Positions 37,140 to 45,630 of a stretch of 64,000 bases of DNA are shown piece by piece. Location: contig NZ_PZZZ01000002.1 of the NCBI RefSeq assembly GCF_003046475.1, forward strand, positions 434,001 through 498,000. Direction: 5' to 3'. The notes beneath the pieces are model-generated. The model did no database searches, was not told where the DNA came from, and saw only the letters and a list, made by a program, of their open reading frames with translations. Every line of letters starts with the position of its first letter. The first letter of the stretch is position 1. The position numbers were made by a program, and so were the translations under genes. The stretch is from Mycoplana dimorpha (GTDB taxonomy: Bacteria; Pseudomonadota; Alphaproteobacteria; Rhizobiales; Rhizobiaceae).

Positions 37140-38961
37140 AGCGATGCGGGTTGGGGAAGGCCTCCCGCAATGCCTTGGCATCGAAGCGCATGCTCAGTTC
37201 GGGAACCTCGTCGCGCATCGAGGCCGCGATGGTTCCGTAGGGCGACAGGTCGAGGGCGTGCTGCTTCTGCATGTCGACGGACAGGAAATAATCGTGGAAC
37301 TTCGTTCCGTCGCCGGCGATGGCCGCTCCATCGCTATAGGTACACCAGCGCGCCGGGATGCCGTAGGCGTGCGAAACGATCAGCCCGTGCAACGATGTCG
37401 ACAGGATCGCTTCGCATTCGTGCAATTCGTCGATGAAGTGCTCGATCTCCTTGTAGCCGCAACGCAGGATCGAGATCTCCTTGACGTCTGGTCCGAAGTC
37501 CTGCGCGCGGCGGTGGACGACGTGCCTGATGATCCCGAGGCGATACTTCTTTTCGTGTCTGCGCGGTGTGTAGAGCTGCGGCAGCAGCAGGGCAGGGTCG
37601 CCGAAGATTTCCGGACACTCGCCGCCTGATTTCCGCACGAGTTCCCAGGTCAGCGGCCCCCGTACCGCAAGGTAACGGGCATCGGGGGCGAGGGTGTCGG
37701 ACATGCGCGGGGTGCCGCTGCCCCAGACGGGGGTATCTCGCCTGGCGAACTTGACGACGCTGCCGATGCACAACATGCCCTTGCCATGCGGTGCGTAGCG
37801 GGGTGGCACGCCGGTCAGGCGTTCGACCACATAAGGATTGAGGACGTCGCCGAAATTGCCCGGGTAGGGGGTTTTCATCCACCAGAGCTGCATGCGCCGC
37901 GACCGCCGGACGTGCCGTTCGCGGGCCCGCCGCTCGAGATCGAAATCGAATTGCAGCGATCTGCCATGATCGCGCCATGCCTCGTCAGTGGAGCCCACCA
38001 GTTCATCGATCGCCGCCTCGGCGCGGGTGTACCGACGCGCCTTGATGGCAATGTTGATGTACATCCGCCGCACGTCGATCGAGTCCGGGTTCTGTTCGAC
38101 GGCACGGTCGAGAAGGTCCAGCGCCTCGTCGGTTCGGCCCAATGATCGCAATGTTCTTGCACAGTTCGCGACGATGCGCTCGTTGGCAGGGTCCAGCGCG
38201 TGGGCTTCCTTGTAGAGCCACAGGGCGCGCTCCTGATCGCCGCTCTTGCGGATGCCGCTCGCGACCTCGCTCAGCACGATCGCCTGATGACCGGGTCGCC
38301 GGCGCTTCGGGTCGTGCTGCACGACCTGGTCGCGCCATTCCGCGACGTTGCCGCTCGACCCGATCAGGATCGAGGCCCCGGCTGTCGCTTCGTCCGGGCC
38401 CCGCGCCACGGTTTGCGGGCGCAGGATGCCGATGCTCAACTGCTCCTCGAACCGCAGCCACGCCTCGTGCAGCACGTAGTCGTCGGTGACGTTCCCGGGC
38501 CCTTCCGCCTCGATGCTGCGCATCAGATCGACAAAGCGGAGTACCCGGTCGTTGTAGTTGAGGTACAGGATGCACGGCGTCCAGAAGCGCGAATTCGCCA
38601 GCGGATCGAAATCGCGAATATAACGGAAGGAACGGACATAGCCGGCGACGTCGAAAGCGCAGAATTTTAGTTCGTCCGGCAAACCATTGACGCGGGAGTC
38701 GACGTCGACCCAGAGGATCGGGCGCTGGTGCTTGCGCAGCATCTCCTCGAAGAACGCTATCTTGCGTTTGCAGATCTGGGCCCAGTTGAAGTCCGGCGGC
38801 AACTCCAACTCGGTAATGTCGTGCTCGATGCCCGCGCTCGCGCAGTCGGCCCGCAGCCGTGCTGCGGCCTCGTGATAATAGTTGTCCCCGCAATAGAAGC
38901 TGACAAGCATCGGTGCACCGGACCGATGCCCTGCCACGCCCGGTCCGGCGCGATCCAACAT
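37138..38961 (-). CDS. Glycosyltransferase-TPR-polysaccharide pyruvyl transferase fusion
   Basis: A 607-residue protein with three parts. Residues about 18-215 look like a nucleotide-sugar glycosyltransferase: MLVSFYCGDNYYHEAAARLR and ILWVDVDSRVNGLP with the DxD motif at 86-88. Residues about 233-325 are TPR-type repeats (SGDQERALWLYKEAHALDPA, then TDEALDLLDRAVEQNPDSID). Residues 358-607 are a pyruvyl transferase: MKTPYPGNFGDVLNPYVVER, AVRGPLTWELVRKSGGECPE, FGDPALLLP and ILSTSLHGLIVSHAYGIPAR. The start at 38961 follows GGAGAGGGAGGG. The fusion suggests sugar addition and pyruvylation of one glycan. Domain calls are firm for the last part and moderate for the first. Confidence 0.8.
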   Translation of the reverse strand: MLDRAGPGVAGHRSGAPMLVSFYCGDNYYHEAAARLRADCASAGIEHDITELELPPDFNWAQICKRKIAFFEEMLRKHQRPILWVDVDSRVNGLPDELKFCAFDVAGYVRSFRYIRDFDPLANSRFWTPCILYLNYNDRVLRFVDLMRSIEAEGPGNVTDDYVLHEAWLRFEEQLSIGILRPQTVARGPDEATAGASILIGSSGNVAEWRDQVVQHDPKRRRPGHQAIVLSEVASGIRKSGDQERALWLYKEAHALDPANERIVANCARTLRSLGRTDEALDLLDRAVEQNPDSIDVRRMYINIAIKARRYTRAEAAIDELVGSTDEAWRDHGRSLQFDFDLERRARERHVRRSRRMQLWWMKTPYPGNFGDVLNPYVVERLTGVPPRYAPHGKGMLCIGSVVKFARRDTPVWGSGTPRMSDTLAPDARYLAVRGPLTWELVRKSGGECPEIFGDPALLLPQLYTPRRHEKKYRLGIIRHVVHRRAQDFGPDVKEISILRCGYKEIEHFIDELHECEAILSTSLHGLIVSHAYGIPARWCTYSDGAAIAGDGTKFHDYFLSVDMQKQHALDLSPYGTIAASMRDEVPELSMRFDAKALREAFPNPHR

Positions 38962-39296
38962 CTGGCTGCCCTCCCTCTCCGGCGGGGCGATCAGGCCCCG
39001 GTCGGTGGAGGCGCATCGTATTCCGCCAAACCCGTCCGGTCGAGAAAGCCTTTCGAGGTGGGCTTGGTGTCGACCATTCGACTGGCATGACCGCCCTGGA
39101 GGTAACGGCCCGCCGCCTGATCGCCGCGGGACCAATATCGTGGAGATCCGGTGACGGTGGTAGGCGGCAGAAGGGTAGTACGATGCCATTGCTCGCAATG
39201 ACGCCTGCCTCCACGACAATGAAACCGTAGAAAATCCGCCGGAACTTTCCAGGCGCGATCGTGTTTTGCAGGTTTCCAGGACGTAAGCCGAGCCAG
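38962..39296. other. Divergent gap before the polysaccharide cluster and the DUF6894 gene
   Basis: The minus-strand frame of the fusion gene stays open to 39219 but loses family-like sequence, so it is treated as non-coding. The right end contains the EcfG-like promoter at 39241-39267. No other gene is visible. Confidence 0.45.
39241..39267 (+). promoter_or_regulatory. EcfG/RpoE2-like promoter before the DUF6894 gene
   Basis: GGAAC, 16 bases, TGTT (one mismatch from the GGAAC-N16/17-CGTT pattern). It lies about 30 bases before the start codon at 39297, a plausible distance. Confidence 0.45.
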
Positions 39297-39581
39297 ATGC
39301 CCCAATATTATTTCGCCATCACCGATAATGAGGGATCGCAGTCGCCGGACGATGCTTTCGATCTCTCGGATGATAACGCCGCCATTCAGCAGGCGCGCAA
39401 GACCCTGGCGGAAATGGCCGTGGATGGTTTGCCCAAAGATGCTGCCCATCCGCTCGCTGTGCGGGTGTATGGCCCCGATCGTGACCTGATCGCCGAGCTG
39501 CGCCTCGATTACAGTTCTGAAATCTACTGGTCCCGTTGCAAGAACCCACCGCGAAATCCGACGCCCGGGCGTTCGCGATAA
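39297..39581 (+). CDS. Small DUF6894-type protein
   Basis: A 94-residue protein beginning MPQYYFAITDNEGSQSPDDA, with FDLSDDNAAIQQARKTLAEM and LAVRVYGPDRDLIAELRLD. This PxYYF...D-x-EG...A-x-xxA-xxxL layout matches the small DUF6894 proteins that are abundant in Hyphomicrobiales and have no known function. The C-terminal 15 residues are irregular. An EcfG-like promoter upstream suggests stress control. Confidence 0.75.
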   Translation: MPQYYFAITDNEGSQSPDDAFDLSDDNAAIQQARKTLAEMAVDGLPKDAAHPLAVRVYGPDRDLIAELRLDYSSEIYWSRCKNPPRNPTPGRSR

Positions 39582-39742
39582 AGCGAGCGAGCTATAAGGT
39601 GCGACCTTCTCCTGCGGTCGTCTTGGGATCACGGCTAAGAAGCGGTCATCGCACGCCCGGACCCGCACACGGCCGTTGTCATAAATGGTAATTGACTCGC
39701 CGAACTGGCCCCCGCAAAGATATCCTGTCACACGGAGGGCCC

Positions 39743-41200
39743 ATGCTCGATTACGCTGCTGCTGCGCCTGTTAGATCAGGAGAAATGGCCGCGTTAATCC
39801 GCGGTTATGACTGGGCTGGCACCAGTCTCGGACCGATGTCGGCTTGGCCTGTCCATTTGCGGTGCGCCGTTGACATTATCCTTCCCGCGCGCGCTCAGAT
39901 CGTCATGTTCTGTGGGCCCGAATTCGTCGCGGTTTACAACGATGCCTACGTGCCGACCATCGGTACCAAGCACCCGGCCGCGCTTGGCAGGCCGGCGCGA
40001 GAGAATTGGGGCGAACTCTGGGACGACCTGGAGCCTCTGCTCAGGCGAGTGTTGGAGACCGGTGAAACGATCGTCGCCAAGAACCGGCCGTTCTATATCG
40101 AAAGGGGCCGGGGGCCGGAGACGGTTTACTTCGATATCTCGTACTCCCCCGTTCCCGACGAGGCCGGACATGTCATCGCCGTGCTTTGCGTGGTCGACGA
40201 AACGACCGACCGGGTCGGATACGAAGCTGATCTTCAACGCCTGGCGTCGATCATCTCCTCGTCGGAAGATGCAATCCTCGGTATCGACCTCGACATGGTT
40301 GTCACCGACTGGAACGACGGTGCCGAGCACCTCTATGGATATGCCGCCGAAGAGATCATGGGTAAGTCGGTGACGGTTCTCATTCCAGGCGACCGCCTCG
40401 ATGAAGAGAAGTGCATCATCGACCGCATCAAGGCCGGCCATCGGGTGGAACCACATGAGACCGTCCGGCGGCACAAGAGCGGACGCCTCGTCGAGGTGTC
40501 GCTGTCGGTATCTCCCATCGTCGCGCCCGATGGCCGCATCGTCGGCGCATCGAAGATCGCCCGCGATATAACGGCGCGCAAGGACGCCGAGCGGGTTCAG
40601 GGGGTCCTTGTCGCCGAATTGAACCACCGGGTAAAAAACGTGCTGGCAACCGTTCTGGCGATCGCACGCCAGACGTTTGGCTCCGCGACGGACATCGAAC
40701 CGGCAAAGGCAACCTTCGATGCGCGGCTGCAGAATTTCGCCAAGGCCCATGACCTTCTCACCCATGGCAACTGGGAGAGCGCCAGCCTGGCCAAGGTTGT
40801 CGAAGAGGCCCTGTCTCCGTATTCGGGCAGTCATTTCGACATCGATGGCCCCGATCTGAACTTGCCCCCGAAGGGGGTCGTGGCGATCGCGCTCATTCTG
40901 CATGAGCTTGCGACCAATGCGGCAAAGTATGGCGCCCTGTCCGTCCAATCCGGGCGCGTAAGCCTCAACTGGATGACCGATCCCACTGACAGCACGCGGT
41001 TCCGCCTCTGCTGGAGAGAATCGGGAGGCCCGGAAGTCGCTTCTCCGCTTCGAAGGGGCTTCGGATCGCGCCTGATCGAGGGCCTTGCATCCGGCCAACT
41101 CCAGGGAAGCGTCGAGATTCGATACGACCCCGCCGGAGTTCGCTGCGACATCCATGCGCCGTTGGCATCGAATTGGCTGGACGATGATCATCACCTCTAG
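39743..41200 (+). CDS. HWE-family sensor histidine kinase with PAS domains
   Basis: A 485-residue soluble kinase with no membrane segment. An N-terminal PAS-like region (about 20-165, IVMFCGPEFVAVYNDAYVPT) and a second PAS/PAC (about 168-290, DLDMVVTDWNDGAEHLYGYA, ending KIARDITARKDAE) precede the kinase core. The H-box is AELNHRVKNVLATVLAIARQ, the N-box LILHELATNAAKYGALS, and the WxE motif CWRESGG, with no F-box: the HWE hallmarks. No response regulator is adjacent. HWE kinases often feed the PhyR general stress pathway or act as light sensors; a LOV cysteine motif was not seen. CGGAGGG precedes the start. Confidence 0.92.
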   Translation: MLDYAAAAPVRSGEMAALIRGYDWAGTSLGPMSAWPVHLRCAVDIILPARAQIVMFCGPEFVAVYNDAYVPTIGTKHPAALGRPARENWGELWDDLEPLLRRVLETGETIVAKNRPFYIERGRGPETVYFDISYSPVPDEAGHVIAVLCVVDETTDRVGYEADLQRLASIISSSEDAILGIDLDMVVTDWNDGAEHLYGYAAEEIMGKSVTVLIPGDRLDEEKCIIDRIKAGHRVEPHETVRRHKSGRLVEVSLSVSPIVAPDGRIVGASKIARDITARKDAERVQGVLVAELNHRVKNVLATVLAIARQTFGSATDIEPAKATFDARLQNFAKAHDLLTHGNWESASLAKVVEEALSPYSGSHFDIDGPDLNLPPKGVVAIALILHELATNAAKYGALSVQSGRVSLNWMTDPTDSTRFRLCWRESGGPEVASPLRRGFGSRLIEGLASGQLQGSVEIRYDPAGVRCDIHAPLASNWLDDDHHL

Positions 41201-41321
41201 CGGCGGCTCATCACCCTGACACCGCAGCACGTGTCGGCGGTACTTTGGAACGCCTTGAAATGGCGCTCGGCTTCGCGACGGGATCACCGAGTCTGCAGGA
41301 TGCGGAATTTGTCGGCGCGCC

Positions 41322-41864
41322 ATGGATGAACACTTCTTCGAACGCGATTCGGTGATCGTGGCTGTTGAACTCCTCGGAGCCCGCCTTCTGGTCGCAGGTG
41401 TTGGCGGGTTCATCGTGGAAACCGAAGCCTATCGGCAGGACGACGAAGCATCTCATAGCTATCGCGGAAAAACGCTTGCGAATGCGGCCATGTTTGGCGC
41501 GCCGGCGGGGATTTACGTATATCGGATCTATGGTCTGCATTGGTGTCTGAATGTCGTCTGCGAGACGGGCAGTGCGGTGTTGATCCGTGGGCTGGAACCG
41601 ACGTGCGGCATCGAGACGATGGTGGAGCGGCGCAGAACAATGGAGCGCCAAAGGCTGTGTGCTGGCCCGGGAAATGTATGCCAGGCACTCGCAGTCGACG
41701 GACGCATGAACGGCCTTTCAATCCTGATGCCGCCGTTCTCCGTGGAACTGCCAGCCGAACCTCCCCCGGTGGCGAAGAGCACGCGGGTCGGAATCAGCAA
41801 GGCCACCGAGCGCCTTTGGCGCTTCTCCGTGCAGGGCTCGAGCTATTTGAGCAAGAAGCGCTGA
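41322..41864 (+). CDS. DNA-3-methyladenine glycosylase (AAG/MPG family)
   Basis: A 180-residue base-excision enzyme removing alkylated or deaminated purines. The catalytic Glu is in GGFIVETEAYRQDDEASHSY. FGAPAGIYVYRIYGLHWCLN, VLIRGLEPTCGIETM and LCAGPGNVCQALAV are the family blocks, all in order and of normal spacing. It is slightly shorter than human AAG and typical for bacteria. It is an independent gene between the HWE kinase and the tRNA. Confidence 0.94.
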   Translation: MDEHFFERDSVIVAVELLGARLLVAGVGGFIVETEAYRQDDEASHSYRGKTLANAAMFGAPAGIYVYRIYGLHWCLNVVCETGSAVLIRGLEPTCGIETMVERRRTMERQRLCAGPGNVCQALAVDGRMNGLSILMPPFSVELPAEPPPVAKSTRVGISKATERLWRFSVQGSSYLSKKR

Positions 41865-41915
41865 AAAGGCCTCGGGGAGGTCGGGCTTTTCCAGACGAAA
41901 TTAACGAGAGAAAAA

Positions 41916-41991
41916 TGGTGCCGCTTACGTGACTCGAACACGTGACCCCATCATTACGAATGATGTGCTCTACCGACTGAGCTAAAGCGGC
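41916..41991 (-). tRNA. tRNA-Thr (anticodon CGT)
   Basis: Minus-strand 76-nt tRNA including an encoded CCA. The acceptor stem GCCGCTT pairs with AAGCGGC, the D-arm is GCTC...GAGC, and the anticodon arm is CATCA-TTCGTAA-TGATG with anticodon CGT, reading ACG. The T-arm is ACGTG-TTCGAGT-CACGT, followed by discriminator A and CCA. All stems pair fully. Confidence 0.97.
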
Positions 41992-42120
41992 CCGCTTCGG
42001 CCCTGCGAAAGGATCGCCGGGCGGAATGTGTGGGGCTGATAGCCGCATTGAGCGGAGATTTCAAGTCGTCAGTGCGACCTTTGTCGTTTTTCCGGGCGGC
42101 TTTCGAAATGGCGCCCGCCT

Positions 42121-43083
42121 TCAAGGGGCGGCGATGCGGGCGCGGGCCGCCCGGTACTCCTCCGCCAGGCGATCGACGAGCGTCTCTGTGGCCGTGATCT
42201 CGCGGATGGCGCCGATGCCCTGGCCCGCCCCCCAGATGTCGCGCCAGGCGCGGGCGCCGGTTGCGGTGCTCTCGAAATCCATCTTGGTCGGTTCCGCCGG
42301 CGGGAGATTGTCGGGGTCCAGCCCGGCGGCGCGGATCGACGATCTCAGGTAATTGCCGTGGATGCCGGTGAAATAGCTCGAATAGATGATGTCCGAGGCG
42401 CTGCCGTCGACAAGGGCCTGCTTGTAGGCATCGCCGGCGCGGGCTTCGACCGTGGCGATGAAGGGCGAGCCGATATAGGCCATGTCGGCGCCCATCGCCT
42501 GCGCTGCCAGAATCGCTCCCCCGGTCGCGATCGCTCCCGACAGCAGCAGCGGACCGTCGAACCATTGCCGGATCTCCTGCACGAGCGCAAAGGGCGAGAG
42601 CGTACCGGCATGTCCGCCGGCGCCGGCGGCAACCGCGATCAGCCCGTCCGCCCCCTTGCGGATCGCCGAGCTGGCATGGCGGTTGTTGATGACATCATGC
42701 AGCACGATGCCGCCATAGGAGTGGATCGCCTCGTTTACCTCGGGTACCGCGCCCAGCGATGAAATCACGATCGGCACCCTGTATTTGACGCACAGCGCCA
42801 GGTCGTGCTCGAGCCGCCGGTTTGACTTGTGAACGATCTGGTTGACGGCAAACGGGGCGGCCGGGCGGTCCGGATGCTTGCGGTCGTGGGCTTGAAGGGC
42901 CTCGGTGATCTCCGCCAGCCATTCGTCGAGCTGCGACTCCGGCCGCGCATTGAGCGCCGGGAAGGAGCCGATCACACCCGCCTTGCATTGCGCCAGCGTC
43001 AGGGCCGGATGCGAGATGATGAAAAGCGGCGCGGCGACGACCGGGAGCCGCAGGTTGTCGCGCAGGATGGCGGGCAGGGGCAT
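42121..43083 (-). CDS. Nitronate monooxygenase / NPD-family flavoprotein
   Basis: A 320-residue FMN-dependent TIM-barrel enzyme of the 2-nitropropane dioxygenase family. Motifs: LPVVAAPLFIISHPALTLAQ, AGVIGSFPALNARPE, AVNQIVHKSNRRLEHDL, the FMN-phosphate loop VAAGAGGHAGT, and LLSGAIATGGAILAAQAMGA followed by DMAYIGSPF. The family oxidises nitronates to carbonyls, or acts as NADH:quinone reductase in some clades; this subclass is not resolved. The start at 43083 begins the family N-terminus MPLPAILRDNLRLP. Confidence 0.9.
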   Translation of the reverse strand: MPLPAILRDNLRLPVVAAPLFIISHPALTLAQCKAGVIGSFPALNARPESQLDEWLAEITEALQAHDRKHPDRPAAPFAVNQIVHKSNRRLEHDLALCVKYRVPIVISSLGAVPEVNEAIHSYGGIVLHDVINNRHASSAIRKGADGLIAVAAGAGGHAGTLSPFALVQEIRQWFDGPLLLSGAIATGGAILAAQAMGADMAYIGSPFIATVEARAGDAYKQALVDGSASDIIYSSYFTGIHGNYLRSSIRAAGLDPDNLPPAEPTKMDFESTATGARAWRDIWGAGQGIGAIREITATETLVDRLAEEYRAARARIAAP

Positions 43084-43465
43084 GGTTCGATCCGATTTGC
43101 TTTGACGCTTACGCAAACATCAAAGCCGCTAGCAACATTGCACCGTCCTGGAAAGAGGGGCGGCCGGGCGCAATACTGTCATGCCGGTCGGACTGCCCGC
43201 AAGGTCGCCTGCACCGAAGGCCGGGCAACCGGCGTACCCGGCCGGCAGACTATCTGGCCCCTGCACCGGGCCGAGCCGCCGAAAGACCATGCGGCAACCG
43301 CAAAGGCCGCGGATCGCCTCCGAAAAGGCGAGCGCTGCTGCATGGCCGAGACTTGCAGAACGCGACGCCAACGTTTACCGAATTCTTAACGAATGACAAC
43401 TGGACGCCCTGTGCGCGTCCGGGGCTGCGCGGTGCGATCTGCGCGATGCCGCCCGAGGAGGCAAT
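43084..43465. other. Gap between NMO-like and membrane-protein genes
   Basis: A GC-rich stretch with several small inverted repeats and an AT-richer patch around 43370-43400 (ACCGAATTCTTAACGAATGAC) that may be part of a promoter. No gene or RNA was recognised. Confidence 0.4.
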
Positions 43466-44602
43466 GTGAGCGGACTGGAACAGGCTATCAGGAACGCTTT
43501 GGCGCGTGCCGAAAGCGACAACCCGGAGACGCGCGCGCGGATCTACCAATCGGCGCGCAACGCGCTCGAGGCGGGGCTGCGCAAGCAGGAGGTCAACGAT
43601 CCCGAGGCGATCGCCGCCCAGCGCCACCGCCTGGAGATGCTGATCCGCCGCATCGAGGGTGAACAGCGAACCGCCCTGCAAGCATCAACGGCGCCGGCCG
43701 GGCAGGGCGACGAGCTGCCACAGGTATCGCCGGACGCGCAGGCTCGGCAGGTGCGTGGCGAACAGAGAACCGGGCAGGAGCCAGCGAACGGGGTCGAGGC
43801 CGGGTCGCTGCTGGGCGAAATCCGCCCCGAGCGCGCCGATGGGTTCGTAGCAAACGGAAAGGCATCCAACAACGAGGCCCGGCCACGCCGCGGCGAGAAC
43901 GACGCGACCGTGGAGGCATCGCCGCGCATCGCCAAGCCGCCGCGGCGGCGCGGCCGGCTGTTTTCCTTCCTGCTCGTCGTTGCGACGCTTGTGGCAGCGA
44001 TTGGCACGATCGGCTGGTGGGTGCAGAGCAGCGGCCTGCTGCTGCCGCCGGCCGCACGCGACGGCAGCGTCGCCAACCCGCCGGCCAAGGTGAATGCCGA
44101 GGATTTCTCCGGAACCGACCCGGTCAAGGAAGCGCTGGATACGCAGAACAGCTTTTCGGCAGAATGGCATGAGGTTTTCAGGCCGGACAGGACCGACGCG
44201 CTGACGGCTGGGGCAAATGGCCGATTTGAGACCGTCAGCACGGACGAGGGGCCGGCTGTGCGCCTGGTCTCGCAAGGCACCGGCCGTGACGGCGCGATTG
44301 CCGTAGCAGTCGAGCCGGAGGTGCTTCGGGCCATGGCGGGCAAGACGTCGATGATCGCCATCACCGTCGAGCCGGACGATGGAAAGCCGGTACAGGTGGC
44401 GGTCGAATGCGACTTCGCCGCACTCGGCAACTGCGATCGCCACCGCTTCGCGGTCTCCCATCGCACCGACCTGTTGTTCCATCTGACGTTCGACCGCACC
44501 CTGGCGCCCAACGAGACGGGGCGGCTGTTCATTACCAGCGATGTCTCCGGCGGTGGGGCAGGGGTCAACCTGTTCGCGGTCCGTGTCCTGCCCGGCGAGT
44601 GA
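43466..44602 (+). CDS. Unknown single-span membrane protein
   Basis: A 378-residue protein not recognised by function. The N-terminal 70 residues are helical and charged (LEQAIRNALARAESDNPETR, then ARNALEAGLRKQEV and LEMLIRRIEGEQR), then a low-complexity linker (about 70-160). One membrane span follows at about 167-190 (LFSFLLVVATLVAAIGTIGW), then a C-terminal domain outside the membrane containing PVQVAVECDFAALGNCDRHR and a beta-rich end. The layout gives a cytoplasmic N-terminus and periplasmic C-terminus. The start is GTG 43466 after GAGGAGG; the ATG 2 bases earlier meets a stop at once. Confidence 0.8.
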   Translation: MSGLEQAIRNALARAESDNPETRARIYQSARNALEAGLRKQEVNDPEAIAAQRHRLEMLIRRIEGEQRTALQASTAPAGQGDELPQVSPDAQARQVRGEQRTGQEPANGVEAGSLLGEIRPERADGFVANGKASNNEARPRRGENDATVEASPRIAKPPRRRGRLFSFLLVVATLVAAIGTIGWWVQSSGLLLPPAARDGSVANPPAKVNAEDFSGTDPVKEALDTQNSFSAEWHEVFRPDRTDALTAGANGRFETVSTDEGPAVRLVSQGTGRDGAIAVAVEPEVLRAMAGKTSMIAITVEPDDGKPVQVAVECDFAALGNCDRHRFAVSHRTDLLFHLTFDRTLAPNETGRLFITSDVSGGGAGVNLFAVRVLPGE

Positions 44603-44637
44603 GATCGCGGCCGCGTCGCAATCCGGCCGTTTCGGGG

Positions 44638-45516
44638 TTACAGGAATTTCGGCCCGGAGCCGATGATCTTTCCGTCGATCTCCCCGATGGCCTTCTTGGC
44701 CTTGCCGTCATAGTCGAGCCGATCGAGGATGTGGCGGATCGCATTCAGCCGCGCCCGGCGCTTGTCGTTGGCGCGCACCACCGTCCACGGCGCCCATGCC
44801 CTGTGCGTCTCTTCCAGCATGCGGTCGCGCTTTTCGGTGTAGTCGTCCCATTTGCTGAGGGCGGCGATGTCCATGGGGGAGAGTTTCCATGTCTTCAGCG
44901 GATCGTGGCGACGGTCGTGAAAGCGCTTGATCTGCATTTCGCGCCCGATGTCGAGCCAGAACTTGAAGAAGATGATGCGGTCCGAGATGACCATCTTCTC
45001 GAAGCTCGGCGTCTCCTCCAGAAACTTTTCGTACTGCTCCGGCGTGCAAAATCCCATCACCGGTTCGACACAGGCGCGATTGTACCAGGACCGATCGAAG
45101 AGCACGAATTCGCCGGCCGTCGGAAACTGCGCGACATATCGCTGGTAATACCACTGCCCCTGCTCGGTCTCCGAGGGCTTTGCCAGCGCCACGACGCGGG
45201 CAGAACGCGGATTGAGATAGGCGCGGGTGACGAAGATCGTGCCCCCCTTGCCCGCCGCATCGCGCCCCTCATAGAGCGCGATCACGCGTTTTCCGGTCGC
45301 CTGCAGCCAATACTGCACCTTGACGAGTTCGATCTGCAGCGCCTTCAGCGCGTCCTCGTACTCGTCCTTGTCGAGCTTGTCGTCGTAGGGATACCCGCCC
45401 GAGGACAGCGCCGCGTCGCTGATCCACGCCGGCAGCGTCTTGTCGTCGATGTCGACGTGGCGCGTCTTGCCGCCGACCTCGATTTCGACGGGCTTAATGT
45501 CGGGAAAGATCGCCAT
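44638..45516 (-). CDS. ppk2: Polyphosphate kinase 2
   Basis: A 292-residue PPK2 that transfers phosphate between polyphosphate and nucleotides. Walker A is [17 protein letters not shown], the lid/Walker B region is [20 protein letters not shown], and [40 protein letters not shown] and the lysine-rich end complete the single-domain form. It is divergent from phoR with 114 bases between starts, tying polyphosphate turnover to the phosphate operon. The start at 45516 begins the family N-terminus [14 protein letters not shown]. Confidence 0.94.
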   Translation of the reverse strand: MAIFPDIKPVEIEVGGKTRHVDIDDKTLPAWISDAALSSGGYPYDDKLDKDEYEDALKALQIELVKVQYWLQATGKRVIALYEGRDAAGKGGTIFVTRAYLNPRSARVVALAKPSETEQGQWYYQRYVAQFPTAGEFVLFDRSWYNRACVEPVMGFCTPEQYEKFLEETPSFEKMVISDRIIFFKFWLDIGREMQIKRFHDRRHDPLKTWKLSPMDIAALSKWDDYTEKRDRMLEETHRAWAPWTVVRANDKRRARLNAIRHILDRLDYDGKAKKAIGEIDGKIIGSGPKFL

Positions 45517-45630
45517 GCCGGGGGCCCTCCGCTCGCGCTCCTCCGAGCAGGACATATCCGGATTGCGAATTCAAGCGCGGCGTGAAAAACATGTCATGGA
45601 ATCGCGCTATCACTGCCTGTTGCAGCAGCA

